From assembly GCA_039978895.1 (NCBI GenBank), contig JBDWAL010000055.1:310001-374000 (forward strand): DNA of 64,000 bases. Reading direction: 5' to 3'. Under the pieces are notes generated by a model. It had not been told where the DNA came from. It did not search any database and worked only from the letters and a program-made list of their open reading frames with translations. The first letter of the stretch is position 1; every line of letters begins with the position of its first letter. The translations under genes and the position numbers were made by a program. Below, one piece after another: positions 25,414 through 33,763 of the stretch. The stretch comes from Aliishimia sp039978895 (GTDB lineage Bacteria > Pseudomonadota > Alphaproteobacteria > Rhodobacterales > Rhodobacteraceae).

Positions 25414-26720
25414 GTGCGCACAGCTTTGACAAAGGCACGTGCATCCGCGGGGGCCGTCCCCAGCGCATGAGTTGGGTCAAACAGGGTGCGCGGCAAATCA
25501 GGCCAGCGTGCATGCGCAAGGTCTGGCAAGGGGGTGCGGGACACCCGCACCTCACGCGCAAGGTCTTTGACAGCCGCCTGCGCATCCGCGCGGGGCATCT
25601 GAGCGGCGAGCGCGAAACTAAGAGCCTCAGAGAATATCAAGCCATCACCGCTCAAAGCTTGCATCATACGCCCTGTATCCGGTTCGATCTGAGACACGAG
25701 CGTTGCGCTATGACGTGCGGCTGTGGCCGCGCCCAGCATGACCTGTGGCACGATCATCCACTCTGTAAACCACGCCGCACCATCGCGTTGAAAGCGGTGC
25801 ATAGCAGCCCCCTTCAACGTCGTTTCGAAACCTTGAAGAACACGCGCTATGGCCAGCAGCACGGACGGCGTCACAGGATTTTGCTTTTGTGGCATGGTTG
25901 AGGATGCACCCGCCGCGCCAAGGCGCAGCTCACCCACATCCGATTGTGCCATAGACACAACATCCTCCCCCAGCTTCCCAAGTGCCGTGGCCACGTTTGT
26001 TGCAGCGGCGACGATGTTCAAAACGGGCATGCGATCTGTGTGCCAAGATCGTTCTGGGTCGGTTAGTCTTAGCGCGTCCGCAAAGGAGGACCGTAGGCCT
26101 GCCGGATCGTTCCCCAGCGCGGACCCAGTTCCGACCGCACCAGACAAAGAGGCCGGGAATGTCAGCGATGTTAGGTGTTTGTGAGCTTCAAGCAGCGGAT
26201 AACCCCAACTTGCAACGACGGCTCCAAAGCTCGTGGGGGCGGCGTGTTGCGCATAGGTGCGTGCAATCATGGGGGTGGTTGCGTGTGTCTCTGCCAAATC
26301 GGCCAAATCTGTCAGGGTTCTACCGACGTCTTCGGTAATTAATGCAACGGCTTGGCGTAATCGTAACATCAACCCAGTGTCGATGATATCTTGTGAGGTG
26401 GCCCCCCAATGCACGAATTGCGCGTGTTCGGGGGCTTGCATTTCTTCACGAAACTGAGCGACGAGCGCGGGAACGCTGACGCCGTTTAGGGCGGTCGCCG
26501 CACACAAGGCTCCGGGGTCGATTTGAATTTCGAGAGACGCGCGATGGATGGCGGCAGCAGAGAGTTCGGGAATGACGCCCGTTGTTCCTTGGGTCTTTGC
26601 AAGAGTGCCTTCAACGACGAGCATTGCCCGTATTTCTGCAGATGCAGTGAACAACCGCGCGACGTCGCCCGCGTCAAAAAGGCCCGCGAGATGAGCCTGA
26701 TCATGTACTGAGCCTGCCAT
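25410..26720 (-). CDS. pcaB: 3-carboxy-cis,cis-muconate cycloisomerase
   Basis: A 436-residue member of the fumarase/aspartase superfamily with the signature GASSTMPQKQNPVTPSVLLA (about 260-280) and GATSQDIIDTGLMLRLRQAV in the substrate region. PcaB lactonises 3-carboxy-cis,cis-muconate in the protocatechuate branch of the beta-ketoadipate pathway. The start at 26720 forms TAATG with the pcaC stop; longer readings enter pcaC. Neighbours pcaC and pcaD confirm the assignment against adenylosuccinate lyase-like relatives. Confidence 0.94.
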   Translation of the reverse strand: MAGSVHDQAHLAGLFDAGDVARLFTASAEIRAMLVVEGTLAKTQGTTGVIPELSAAAIHRASLEIQIDPGALCAATALNGVSVPALVAQFREEMQAPEHAQFVHWGATSQDIIDTGLMLRLRQAVALITEDVGRTLTDLADLAETHATTPMIARTYAQHAAPTSFGAVVASWGYPLLEAHKHLTSLTFPASLSGAVGTGSALGNDPAGLRSSFADALRLTDPERSWHTDRMPVLNIVAAATNVATALGKLGEDVVSMAQSDVGELRLGAAGASSTMPQKQNPVTPSVLLAIARVLQGFETTLKGAAMHRFQRDGAAWFTEWMIVPQVMLGAATAARHSATLVSQIEPDTGRMMQALSGDGLIFSEALSFALAAQMPRADAQAAVKDLAREVRVSRTPLPDLAHARWPDLPRTLFDPTHALGTAPADARAFVKAVRT

Positions 26721-27109
26721 TATTTTGCGCTTTCCTCGGCCCACACTTGCTTGGCGAGCTTTATGGCATGGTTTGCCTTGGGGACGCCTGCATAGATTGC
26801 AACGTGTTGAAAAGATTCAATTACATCGCTTTGACTGGCGCCGGTTCGGATGCAAGCCCTGATATGCATGGGGATTTCGTCAAAATTGCCAGTGGCGGCG
26901 AGTAAAGCGAGGGTCAGCATCGAACGCTCGCGCAAAGAAATCGCGCCAGATGCCCAAACCGTGCCCCACGCGCCTTCAGTAATCAGGGTTTGGAAGGGCA
27001 CATCTTCAGCGGTTTTCATGGCTTCTGCGCGATCCACATGGGCATCGCCCAACACGTGACGACGTACAGCCATACCCGCGTCATACCGCTCTGAACTGGG
27101 CTTAGACAT
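26720..27109 (-). CDS. pcaC: 4-carboxymuconolactone decarboxylase
   Basis: A 129-residue alpha-helical protein of the CMD/AhpD-like fold. MAVRRHVLGDAHVDRAEAM and the core LLAATGNFDEIPMHIRACIR with GVPKANHAIKLAKQV match PcaC, which decarboxylates gamma-carboxymuconolactone to beta-ketoadipate enol-lactone. The ATG at 27109 has AAGG about 9 bases upstream and overlaps the pcaD stop by 8 bases; the ATG at 27118 has no spaced ribosome site. It lies between pcaD and pcaB, where it belongs. Confidence 0.94.
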   Translation of the reverse strand: MSKPSSERYDAGMAVRRHVLGDAHVDRAEAMKTAEDVPFQTLITEGAWGTVWASGAISLRERSMLTLALLAATGNFDEIPMHIRACIRTGASQSDVIESFQHVAIYAGVPKANHAIKLAKQVWAEESAK

Positions 27110-27890
27110 GACCCACATCCTTCATGAACTTACTTAGCACATCTGCGAATTCCTTGGGTTGCTCGACACACGGTAAGTGGCCTGCGTTGCGGATCAGGTG
27201 AAACTTTGATGCAGGGATCAAATTGACGGTTTCCCGGACGAGATCGGGTGGGGTGGAGCCGTCCTCAGAGCCTGCGATTCCAAGCGTGGGCAATCGCAAC
27301 GCGGCGGTGGTGCTAAAGAAATCGGTTCCTGAAATTGCAGCAGAACATCCTGCATAACCTGCGTCTTCTTGGCGGGTCAGCATGTTGCGCCACAGTTCCA
27401 ATTCTGGTGTGTCGCGGAACGGGGCTGAAAACCAGCGTTCCATTACGGCGTCGGCCAAACTTTCGATGCCGTGCTCGTTCACTGCTTTGATCCGGTCGTC
27501 CCATATCTGGCGTGTGCCGATCTTAGCGCCCGTGTTTGACAGCACCATAGCGCGTACCAAATCCAGCCGCTTGGCGGCCAAACCTTGTGCGATCATGCCG
27601 CCAATCGACAGTCCGACAAATAGCGCATCTTTGAAGCCGTGTTGATCCATAAGGCCTTGGACATCGCCAATTAGTGCGCCCATCGAATAGGGGCCACTCG
27701 GGCAGGTGCTTAGGCCGTGACCGCGCTTGTCATAGCGCAAAATTCGCAAACCTTTTGGCAAGAGTTGCAGGATCGGATCCCAAAGGCGCATATCGGTTCC
27801 AAGCGAGTTGGCGAAGACAACAGGTGCACCGTCATCAGGTCCATCAATTTGATAGTGCAGGCGTACATCGCCCATGTCGGCAAGTTTCAT
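27102..27890 (-). CDS. pcaD: 3-oxoadipate enol-lactonase
   Basis: A 262-residue alpha/beta hydrolase. Nucleophile elbow FVGLSIGGMIAQGLAAKR (Ser about 93), catalytic Asp in AGSEDGSTPP and His in NAGHLPCVEQP are present, and the length is that of PcaD. It hydrolyses beta-ketoadipate enol-lactone to beta-ketoadipate. It heads pcaD-pcaC-pcaB-MFS on the minus strand, 93 bp after the EEP phosphatase gene. The ring-cleaving pcaGH genes, usually next to pcaC in related genomes, are not in this window. Confidence 0.93.
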   Translation of the reverse strand: MKLADMGDVRLHYQIDGPDDGAPVVFANSLGTDMRLWDPILQLLPKGLRILRYDKRGHGLSTCPSGPYSMGALIGDVQGLMDQHGFKDALFVGLSIGGMIAQGLAAKRLDLVRAMVLSNTGAKIGTRQIWDDRIKAVNEHGIESLADAVMERWFSAPFRDTPELELWRNMLTRQEDAGYAGCSAAISGTDFFSTTAALRLPTLGIAGSEDGSTPPDLVRETVNLIPASKFHLIRNAGHLPCVEQPKEFADVLSKFMKDVGHV

Positions 27891-27983
27891 GATGTTCCTC
27901 CGGGGTTTTGTCCTGGATATTCAATTGCGAGAATGCACGCAACGAAGGGGGTGAAGGGCAACAAAGTTAAGATGCCCTTGTGG

Positions 27984-29171
27984 TTAACCTAGTCGAAAAT
28001 GGGCCATAATTTGCCCGTGATCTGAGGCCAGTTTATTGTAAGGGGCTTCTGGGTGACTGCCATCTGTCAAATGGTCGTTCAGCACGCTGAAATATTCCAT
28101 TTCCCCAAGGGAGCCATCCCAGCCGGGAATAAAATGGCGCGAGACATAAATTTGGTCGATGCTTTCAAAGGTGCCACCAAAAGCCGTTGTATAGACCATG
28201 TCGCGCAGGGATTTGCGCACAAATAGCTTTTCGGTGGAATGCAGGCGCATATCCTCAACGGCTTGGGTGATTTGGGTGTTTTCTTCTTTGGAATACCGGT
28301 CATTGGGGGTCTTGGCGTCGTGACGTAACATCCATGAGTAGTTTTTGAACGGCACCTCGCCTGAGATGATCTCCGAACTCACGGCGTGTTCCCCGTCGTT
28401 GAAATCGCCCATCACCATAACGGGGTTTCCTGATTGTAGCTCATGTAGAATGTTGCTGCGCAGCACAAAAGCCTCTGCCATACGCCGCATCGCGGCACGC
28501 ATTGCGCCAAGCGCACGTCCCGCAGGATCATAATGCGATAGGTCGGATTCCGATGCAAATTCAGCACCTTCAGGCCGGACGAATTCACCAAGCTTAGACT
28601 TTAAGTGGCAGTTGAACACAGTGATAACCGTGTCACCCATTGGCACTTGAACCTTAAGGATCGGGCGCGACAACGTTGAAATCGTGTAAGTGCCCGCATC
28701 ACCGCCGCCGAGTTCTTGCAGCGGGATTTGTAACGGTTCGTCTAAGTCCTGAATGATCTCAGGCTCGCCAACAAATCCAGTGCGCGACAAGATCGCGACG
28801 CCGGGGCGGCGATGTCCTGCGTCGCCGTCATGCATGTTGGGGGCAAAAGCCAAGGTGGCCTCGCGATAACCATCATATTTTAACTTCCGAAAAATCGCTT
28901 TCTTGCGGTAGCGTTTTGATCGGTCTGGAAGGTTGGTTTCGTTGGCGTCTAACCCTTGAGTTTCAGCCTCGCGAATGACGGCGTTCAACGCGGATTCTTC
29001 GAATATTTCTTGGAATCCTACAATGTCGGCGTCCATGGTCACTATCTGATCTGCGAGCCATGCTTCTTTCCATGCGTATTCTTCGGGCGTGTATTTTTGG
29101 AATTTGTAATATTCTTGGTCAGGTCCGATCAAGTTTTTAACGTTAAAGCTGGCAATGGTGAAACGGGTCAT
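27984..29171 (-). CDS. endonuclease/exonuclease/phosphatase family protein
   Basis: A 395-residue EEP-fold metal-dependent phosphoesterase. Seen: FTIASFNVKNLIGPDQEYY (first Asn), ADIVGFQEIFEESAL (metal Glu), FNCHLKSKLGEFV, VMVMGDFNDGEHAVSSE (Asp-Asn pair) and the final NKLASDHGQIMAHFRL (Asp-His). No signal peptide is visible. Substrate may be nucleic acid, a phospholipid or inositol phosphate; the sequence alone does not decide. Its start overlaps the PLP dehydratase stop by 4 bases, so it belongs to the operon with HAD, hydrolase and dehydratase genes. Confidence 0.88.
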   Translation of the reverse strand: MTRFTIASFNVKNLIGPDQEYYKFQKYTPEEYAWKEAWLADQIVTMDADIVGFQEIFEESALNAVIREAETQGLDANETNLPDRSKRYRKKAIFRKLKYDGYREATLAFAPNMHDGDAGHRRPGVAILSRTGFVGEPEIIQDLDEPLQIPLQELGGGDAGTYTISTLSRPILKVQVPMGDTVITVFNCHLKSKLGEFVRPEGAEFASESDLSHYDPAGRALGAMRAAMRRMAEAFVLRSNILHELQSGNPVMVMGDFNDGEHAVSSEIISGEVPFKNYSWMLRHDAKTPNDRYSKEENTQITQAVEDMRLHSTEKLFVRKSLRDMVYTTAFGGTFESIDQIYVSRHFIPGWDGSLGEMEYFSVLNDHLTDGSHPEAPYNKLASDHGQIMAHFRLG

Positions 29172-30145
29172 GAGGCCTCCAAGGTAGAAAGGGCGCGGGC
29201 GAACATAGATGGGTCAACATTGCCACCCGATATCGTGACAATCACATCGTCGCCCTCGATGTCGTCTTTGCGAAATAGGGCAGCAGCCAGTGCAACAGCT
29301 CCGCCGGGTTCGGCCACGAGCTTCAAGCGCAAGAAGGCCAGCGCAACCGCTTGCAGGGCGTCATCTTCGCTGACTGTCATTCCAGAACCACATAACCGGT
29401 GCATGATTGGGAAGGTGATATCGCCAGGTTGTGGAGTGATGATCGCGTCGCAGATGTTGCCTGAAGACTTTGCGTTGTGTTCGATCTGCCCGGAGGCAAG
29501 GGACCGTGCCACGTCGTCGAATTCTTCAGGTTCAACGGGACGAACAGTCATGTGAGGTGCATCTGCTTCCAAGGCTAAGGCGATGCCAGACGTGAAGCCA
29601 CCGCCGCCGCAACAGACCAAAACTTGTGATGCATTTAGTCCTAATTCCGCAGCTTGTTCCGCGATTTCCAAGCCGCATGTGCCTTGGCCTGCGATCACTT
29701 GTGGTTCGTCGAACGGCTTGATCAATGTGAGCCCCCGCTCTGCTGAAAGCCGTGCCCCGATGGCGTCACGATCTTCCGAGCCACGGGCGTAAAGCACAAC
29801 GTCAGCGCCCAAAGCACGGGTGTTGTCGATTTTCAACTTTGGGGCGTCTGAAGGCATAATAATGACGGACGGCACACCATGTCTGGCCGCCGCCATGGCC
29901 ACGCCTTGGGCATGGTTGCCGGACGAAAATGCGATAACGCCTTTGGCGCGTACATCCGGATCCAACGCCGACACGGCTGACCAACCACCCCGAAATTTAA
30001 AGCTGCCTGTTTGCTGTAGACATTCGGGTTTGATCCAAACGCGACGGCCTGCGATTTCGTCCAGAAAGGGCGAATTGAGCAACGGCGTGCGACGTGCGTG
30101 ACCCTTCAAGCGATCTGCTGCGGCGCGGATCATATCGATATTCAT
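29168..30145 (-). CDS. threonine/serine dehydratase-like PLP enzyme
   Basis: A 325-residue fold-type II PLP enzyme. The lysine is in ECLQQTGSFKFRGGWSAVSA (about 50-60) and the phosphate-binding glycine loop in VLVCCGGGGFTSGIALALE. The architecture is that of catabolic threonine dehydratase or serine racemase-like enzymes without a C-terminal ACT domain. The ATG at 30145 has GGAG about 9 bases upstream and overlaps the hydrolase stop. Alternatives include 3-hydroxyaspartate dehydratase and ectoine-type ammonia lyases; the operon gives no decisive clue. Confidence 0.9.
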   Translation of the reverse strand: MNIDMIRAAADRLKGHARRTPLLNSPFLDEIAGRRVWIKPECLQQTGSFKFRGGWSAVSALDPDVRAKGVIAFSSGNHAQGVAMAAARHGVPSVIIMPSDAPKLKIDNTRALGADVVLYARGSEDRDAIGARLSAERGLTLIKPFDEPQVIAGQGTCGLEIAEQAAELGLNASQVLVCCGGGGFTSGIALALEADAPHMTVRPVEPEEFDDVARSLASGQIEHNAKSSGNICDAIITPQPGDITFPIMHRLCGSGMTVSEDDALQAVALAFLRLKLVAEPGGAVALAAALFRKDDIEGDDVIVTISGGNVDPSMFARALSTLEAS

Positions 30146-30966
30146 GCCATTTTCTCCAACCATGCGTTCAGGGCCACCAGTGAAGCGGGCTCATCCAAGA
30201 AAGGGATATGGGCGCGATCCGGTACTTTCGCGAGGATCATATCTGGGCGGCGGTCTTGCATTGCGGTCACCGTATCCGCTGTCAAAAGGTCTGAATTCGC
30301 GCCCCATATTAGTGCCAGCGGTTTGCCCGCAAGCGCGTCAAAATAGGGCCAAAGATTGGGCGCTGGTGCCTCTAAGGCGGGTAGGATCGCGTCGCGCAAT
30401 TTCGGATCATAGGTGATCTGTAAACCGTCTTTGCCTTGCGTGTAATGCATCTTGGCCTCGTTCAGCCATCGCCCTTCAGGCATGTTGGCAAAACCTGGCG
30501 ATATGTGCTGCATAGCGTTGGCGAGGTCTTCAAAGGTTTTGGCCGCTGGGTTGCGACCAAGGTAACCCATGATGACCTCAAGACCGGAAGTTTCGATAAC
30601 GGGGCCAACATCATTCAGTGCGACACCCAGAACCGCGTCGGGTTGCGCGGCGGCCACCCCCATGGCGTTGATCCCCCCACGTGATGTGCCGATGATCGCG
30701 GTCTGGGCAAGCGACAGATGTGCCATCAGTTCCAAAATGTCGCGACATTCAACAGGAACGGCATATGTCTTGAAGTCAGAGGCCCATTCGCTTTGCCCGC
30801 GACCGCGATAATCCAGTTTTATCAACCGATTGTTGGGCAGGTGCGGGGTCACATAATCGAAATCACGTGTGGTGCGGGTGAGGCCCGCAAGGCACAGGAT
30901 TGGCAATCCTTCACCTGTGTCTTCATAGTGCAGCTTTAGACCATCAGACGTGGTGAAACTGCTCAT
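30142..30966 (-). CDS. alpha/beta hydrolase
   Basis: A 274-residue alpha/beta hydrolase. Seen: oxyanion region LCLAGLTRTTRDFDYV, nucleophile elbow AIIGTSRGGINAMGVAA (Ser about 95), and the C-terminal His in VPDRAHIPFLDEPASL. The LDYRGRGQSEWASDF segment follows the family pattern. It is translated with overlaps to both the HAD gene upstream and the PLP dehydratase gene downstream. It could be an esterase or lactonase; a dehalogenase is less likely because the nucleophile is Ser. Confidence 0.9.
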   Translation of the reverse strand: MSSFTTSDGLKLHYEDTGEGLPILCLAGLTRTTRDFDYVTPHLPNNRLIKLDYRGRGQSEWASDFKTYAVPVECRDILELMAHLSLAQTAIIGTSRGGINAMGVAAAQPDAVLGVALNDVGPVIETSGLEVIMGYLGRNPAAKTFEDLANAMQHISPGFANMPEGRWLNEAKMHYTQGKDGLQITYDPKLRDAILPALEAPAPNLWPYFDALAGKPLALIWGANSDLLTADTVTAMQDRRPDMILAKVPDRAHIPFLDEPASLVALNAWLEKMA

Positions 30967-31652
30967 GCAACACCTGCAAGATCTGGGATCGTGGTCAAGT
31001 CAGATAGGACGTGATGCGGGCTGGCTGGAAGGCGGTCCATCGGCTCGCCAGAGCGATTGACCCAAGCAGTTGTGAAGCCATACCCAGCGGCTGCCGCCGC
31101 GTCCCAACCATTCGAGGACACGAACAGGATTTCGGATGCCTCACCGCCAAAGCGTTCTTGAACCAAGTCGTAGACACGTGCATCAGGCTTGAAGATGCCG
31201 ACGCTTTCAACGCTCAACACATCGTCCAACACATCGCCGATCGCAGCACTTTTCACAGCGCCTTGCAGCATGTCGGGGGAGCCATTCGACAAGATGGCTG
31301 TGTTCAGTCCATTCGCTTTGAGAGTCGCAAGCATCTTGGGCACCTCTGCATAGGCTTGTAGCTCCCAATAGAGCGCGAGCAGGCGTTCACGCAGGGCATC
31401 ATCTCCTTGCAGGCCGTTGCGCTCCAATGCCCAATCGAGACCATTTTGTGTGACCAGCCAAAAATCTGTGTGATCGCCCGTGATCGCGCGCAGCCAAGTG
31501 TATTGCAACTGCTTCAAGCGCCAGCTTTCGGCCAAAGATTGCCATGTATCAACAAGTTGGGGGAACGCGGGTTCGGATGCGGCTTGGCGTGCAGCAGCCG
31601 CCACATCGAACAAAGTTCCATAGGCGTCGAAGATGCAGGTTTTGATGGTCAT
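30963..31652 (-). CDS. haloacid dehalogenase type II ((S)-2-haloacid dehalogenase-like)
   Basis: A 229-residue HAD enzyme, starting MTIKTCIFDAYGTLFDVAAA with AGGAGA upstream of the ATG at 31652. The nucleophile Asp is in FDAYGTLFD (about 8), the Ser-Asn pair in TAILSNGSPDMLQ, Lys in VGIFKPDARVYDL and the distinctive SSNGWDAAAAAGYGFTTAWV of the type II (L-DEX) group. Members remove halide from (S)-2-haloacids such as L-2-chloropropionate. It leads the overlapping minus-strand operon and is divergent from a MarR gene. Confidence 0.92.
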   Translation of the reverse strand: MTIKTCIFDAYGTLFDVAAAARQAASEPAFPQLVDTWQSLAESWRLKQLQYTWLRAITGDHTDFWLVTQNGLDWALERNGLQGDDALRERLLALYWELQAYAEVPKMLATLKANGLNTAILSNGSPDMLQGAVKSAAIGDVLDDVLSVESVGIFKPDARVYDLVQERFGGEASEILFVSSNGWDAAAAAGYGFTTAWVNRSGEPMDRLPASPHHVLSDLTTIPDLAGVA

Positions 31653-31957
31653 TGGAAAAGGTCTCCTTTGCGCGGAGACTGGCACGGGTTGTGCGCGGTT
31701 GAAAGAGGGGCAGTGTACCAGAATTACAGGTTATATTGTACTGGTTTAGGCTTTTATGGTGCCTTCTTACGAATAGTCAGTTGGTTTTGTACGTCGCGTC
31801 GTCAACCAACCTCACTTTCGAAAGTTGACCAAAATGCATTTATTAAGACTTGAAACGATGAACCGCCTTCAGATTATTTGTCGTTGCAAGAAGTTGCTCT
31901 TGTGTCCGTAAATGCCTTGGTTGACATTATAGCTGTCAACATGACACGAATGTTGTC
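31653..31957. other. 305-bp divergent intergenic region (HAD / MarR)
   Basis: No coding sequence was recognised. It must contain the promoters for the minus-strand HAD operon and the plus-strand MarR gene. The MarR-proximal end holds two 19-bp inverted repeats, listed separately. The remainder shows AT-rich patches (around 31740 and 31845) but no convincing consensus promoter. Confidence 0.4.
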
Positions 31958-31959
31958 AT
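31921..31959. promoter_or_regulatory. twin MarR operator
   Basis: Two adjacent inverted repeats with identical geometry: TTGACA-N7-TGTCAA (31921-31939) and ATGACA-N7-TGTCAT (31941-31959). The second overlaps the MarR ATG at 31958. Paired sites touching the start codon fit autorepression by the MarR protein. Binding itself is inferred. Confidence 0.7.
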
Positions 31960-32404
31960 GAATCAGTCAGAACAGCTATACAAACTAATTTGGATGTCGC
32001 GCCCATTGATGCAGGCGGCAGAGGCGGTTGTTGAGAACGGCTTAAAGGGAAGTGGCCTCACCGTTCGAACGCGGGCCCTTCTTGAAATACTTCTTGCCCA
32101 TGGTGAGATGACCGTGCCCGAGATCGCACTGAAGCTAGAGATCAACAGGCAGTACATCCAAGTATTGGTAAATGAGACCCATGCTGAAGATCTAACCATC
32201 AAACGTGACAATCCGCGCCACAAACGATCCACCCTCATTGCTCTGACTGACAAGGGGCGCTTGATAATCAAAGATGTTGTTCAGGGTGAGATGGCTCTCG
32301 TTGAAACAATTGGTTCTGAGTTGAACTCAGTCGATGTTGAAATCGCTCTGAAACTTGTCACAGCACTGAACGAAAAACTGAAAAAAATATCAGGAGGTCA
32401 CTGA
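31958..32404 (+). CDS. MarR-family regulator
   Basis: A 148-residue winged-helix protein. The HTH region is TVRTRALLEILLAHGEMTVP then EIALKLEINRQYIQVLVNE (about 37-76), with a wing around NPRHKRSTLIALTDKGR, and flanking dimerisation helices. It starts at 31958 inside a perfect inverted repeat. It ends 4 bases before a hydrolase with an isochorismatase fold, which it most likely regulates together with itself. No effector can be read from the sequence. Confidence 0.92.
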   Translation: MNQSEQLYKLIWMSRPLMQAAEAVVENGLKGSGLTVRTRALLEILLAHGEMTVPEIALKLEINRQYIQVLVNETHAEDLTIKRDNPRHKRSTLIALTDKGRLIIKDVVQGEMALVETIGSELNSVDVEIALKLVTALNEKLKKISGGH

Positions 32405-32408
32405 GGTG

Positions 32409-33029
32409 ATGTGGGTGATACTTGCCATTGCTTTCCTTGGCGCAATCCTTTGGCTCGCAAATGGCATTCGTTTGATCGGTGCCGTAAGTCAGGGCGCGCC
32501 AATCGCTGAGCGATCGGAAGCTGCGCTGCTGATGATCGATCTTCAAAGTGTTTTTTGGAACGCGGCTATGTTCAGCAACACCTCAATGGCGGAAGCAGAA
32601 GCTTGCATTTTGACCGAATTGGAGCGCGCCAAGGCAAATGGGATACCGATCATAGCGATACGTCAGGAATGGTCTATTCCCTCAACCAAGGTGGTCGCAA
32701 AATTGCTCATGAAAGGGCAAGCGATTGAAGGGACACCGGGAACCGAAGTCGCAGCACCGTTCGATGGATTGGCCAGTTACGAAATCGTCAAACGGGTTCA
32801 GGATGCGTTTGAGACATCGCAGCTCGATACTCTTTTGGAAACGCTCAAGGTAGGAAAGTTGAGCATCGTAGGTCTAGACACAAATTACTGCATTGCCAAA
32901 ACAGCACTTGCCGCGCGCCAACGAGGCTATGAGGTAGAGATCGTAAAGCGTGCCGTTTTGTCTGCGGACCAAAAGAATGCCGTTCAAACGCTCGATATGC
33001 TTGCGGGAAAGCACGTGAAATTGGTTTGA
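32409..33029 (+). CDS. membrane-anchored isochorismatase-like cysteine hydrolase
   Basis: A 206-residue protein. An N-terminal hydrophobic helix (MWVILAIAFLGAILWLANGI, residues 1-20) would anchor it to the membrane. The rest is an isochorismatase-type hydrolase with catalytic Asp in ALLMIDLQSVFW, Lys in EIVKRVQDAFETSQL and Cys in GLDTNYCIAKTALAARQRGY. The family includes nicotinamidases and N-carbamoyl amidases. A membrane anchor is unusual for it. AGGAGG at about 32394 serves the ATG at 32409 (GTG at 32406 is also possible). It is cotranscribed with the MarR gene. Confidence 0.85.
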   Translation: MWVILAIAFLGAILWLANGIRLIGAVSQGAPIAERSEAALLMIDLQSVFWNAAMFSNTSMAEAEACILTELERAKANGIPIIAIRQEWSIPSTKVVAKLLMKGQAIEGTPGTEVAAPFDGLASYEIVKRVQDAFETSQLDTLLETLKVGKLSIVGLDTNYCIAKTALAARQRGYEVEIVKRAVLSADQKNAVQTLDMLAGKHVKLV

Positions 33030-33252
33030 AACACGGTGGCATTCACCTTCGTGGCCAAGCGTCATGTTCATGGCCGCGGTTTTCGCTGTATCTGTTGCGT
33101 TGGCGCGACGGCATCAAGGCAACTGATTTTTGACCGAAAAAGAGGCTGGTTAACCGCTTAAAAAGACTGCGTGACGCGGAAATTTTTTTGGCAATGATGA
33201 TTGTTCAGTTTGGACTAAAGAAACGCGATCTTTGAGCGAAAGTTGCATTGGG

Positions 33253-33272
33253 CGCACCACACGTGCGTTTTT
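33253..33272 (+). terminator. intrinsic terminator
   Basis: CGCAC-CACAC-GTGCG (33253-33267) is followed by TTTTT (33268-33272). It lies about 220 bases after the hydrolase stop and just before the convergent RDD gene end, so it would stop the MarR-hydrolase transcript. The stem is only 5 bp. The rest of 33030-33315 shows no gene. Confidence 0.55.
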
Positions 33273-33315
33273 GTCAAACCGAATTATCCAATCCAAAGCG
33301 CGAGACGTTTCTCTG

Positions 33316-33762
33316 CTACGCCTCAATCGAAAATCCGGTCATGCGGTTATGTGGGAAATCCTGCGCACGACTGATGAGGGGTTCAGCGATGCTCCAGAGG
33401 AGGAACCCCAGACCGATACCGACAAGGGCGTCGGGTACGCCAAAGGGCAACCTTTCGGCCAGCAAGGCCTCTAAGCTAAGGATCAATGTCCATCCAGAGC
33501 GTCGCAATTCACGGCAGATCAAACATCCCTGACCGGAAAGGTGCAGTTTCATCCACCGTTTGCCGGGCGTTTCTCCTTGCAGCAGCAATGCCAAAAGGAT
33601 GAAGGACACGGCCCAGACTGCCGGAACTGGGTTTGACCCTTGCCAATTGGAAGGATTGCTCAAGGTAGTCAGTGGGATCATCAAAATCCCGGTCACCATC
33701 AAGGCAAGGATCGCATCAACGCCCCACGCCAGCACCCGCCGCCACAAGGCGACGATGTTCAT
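33316..33762 (-). CDS. RDD-family membrane protein
   Basis: A 148-residue integral membrane protein. The family opens with an Arg before helix 1 and an Asp within it, as in WRRVLAWGVDAILALMVTGI (about 5-24); later hydrophobic segments are VPAVWAVSFILLALLL and FGVPDALVGIGLGFLLWSIA. GETPGKRWMKLHL is the conserved RDD segment between helices. The ATG at 33762 follows the fabI stop by one base, so it is translated with the fatty acid genes. Function of the family is mostly unknown; some members are ion antiporters. Confidence 0.85.
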   Translation of the reverse strand: MNIVALWRRVLAWGVDAILALMVTGILMIPLTTLSNPSNWQGSNPVPAVWAVSFILLALLLQGETPGKRWMKLHLSGQGCLICRELRRSGWTLILSLEALLAERLPFGVPDALVGIGLGFLLWSIAEPLISRAQDFPHNRMTGFSIEA

Positions 33763-33763
33763 G

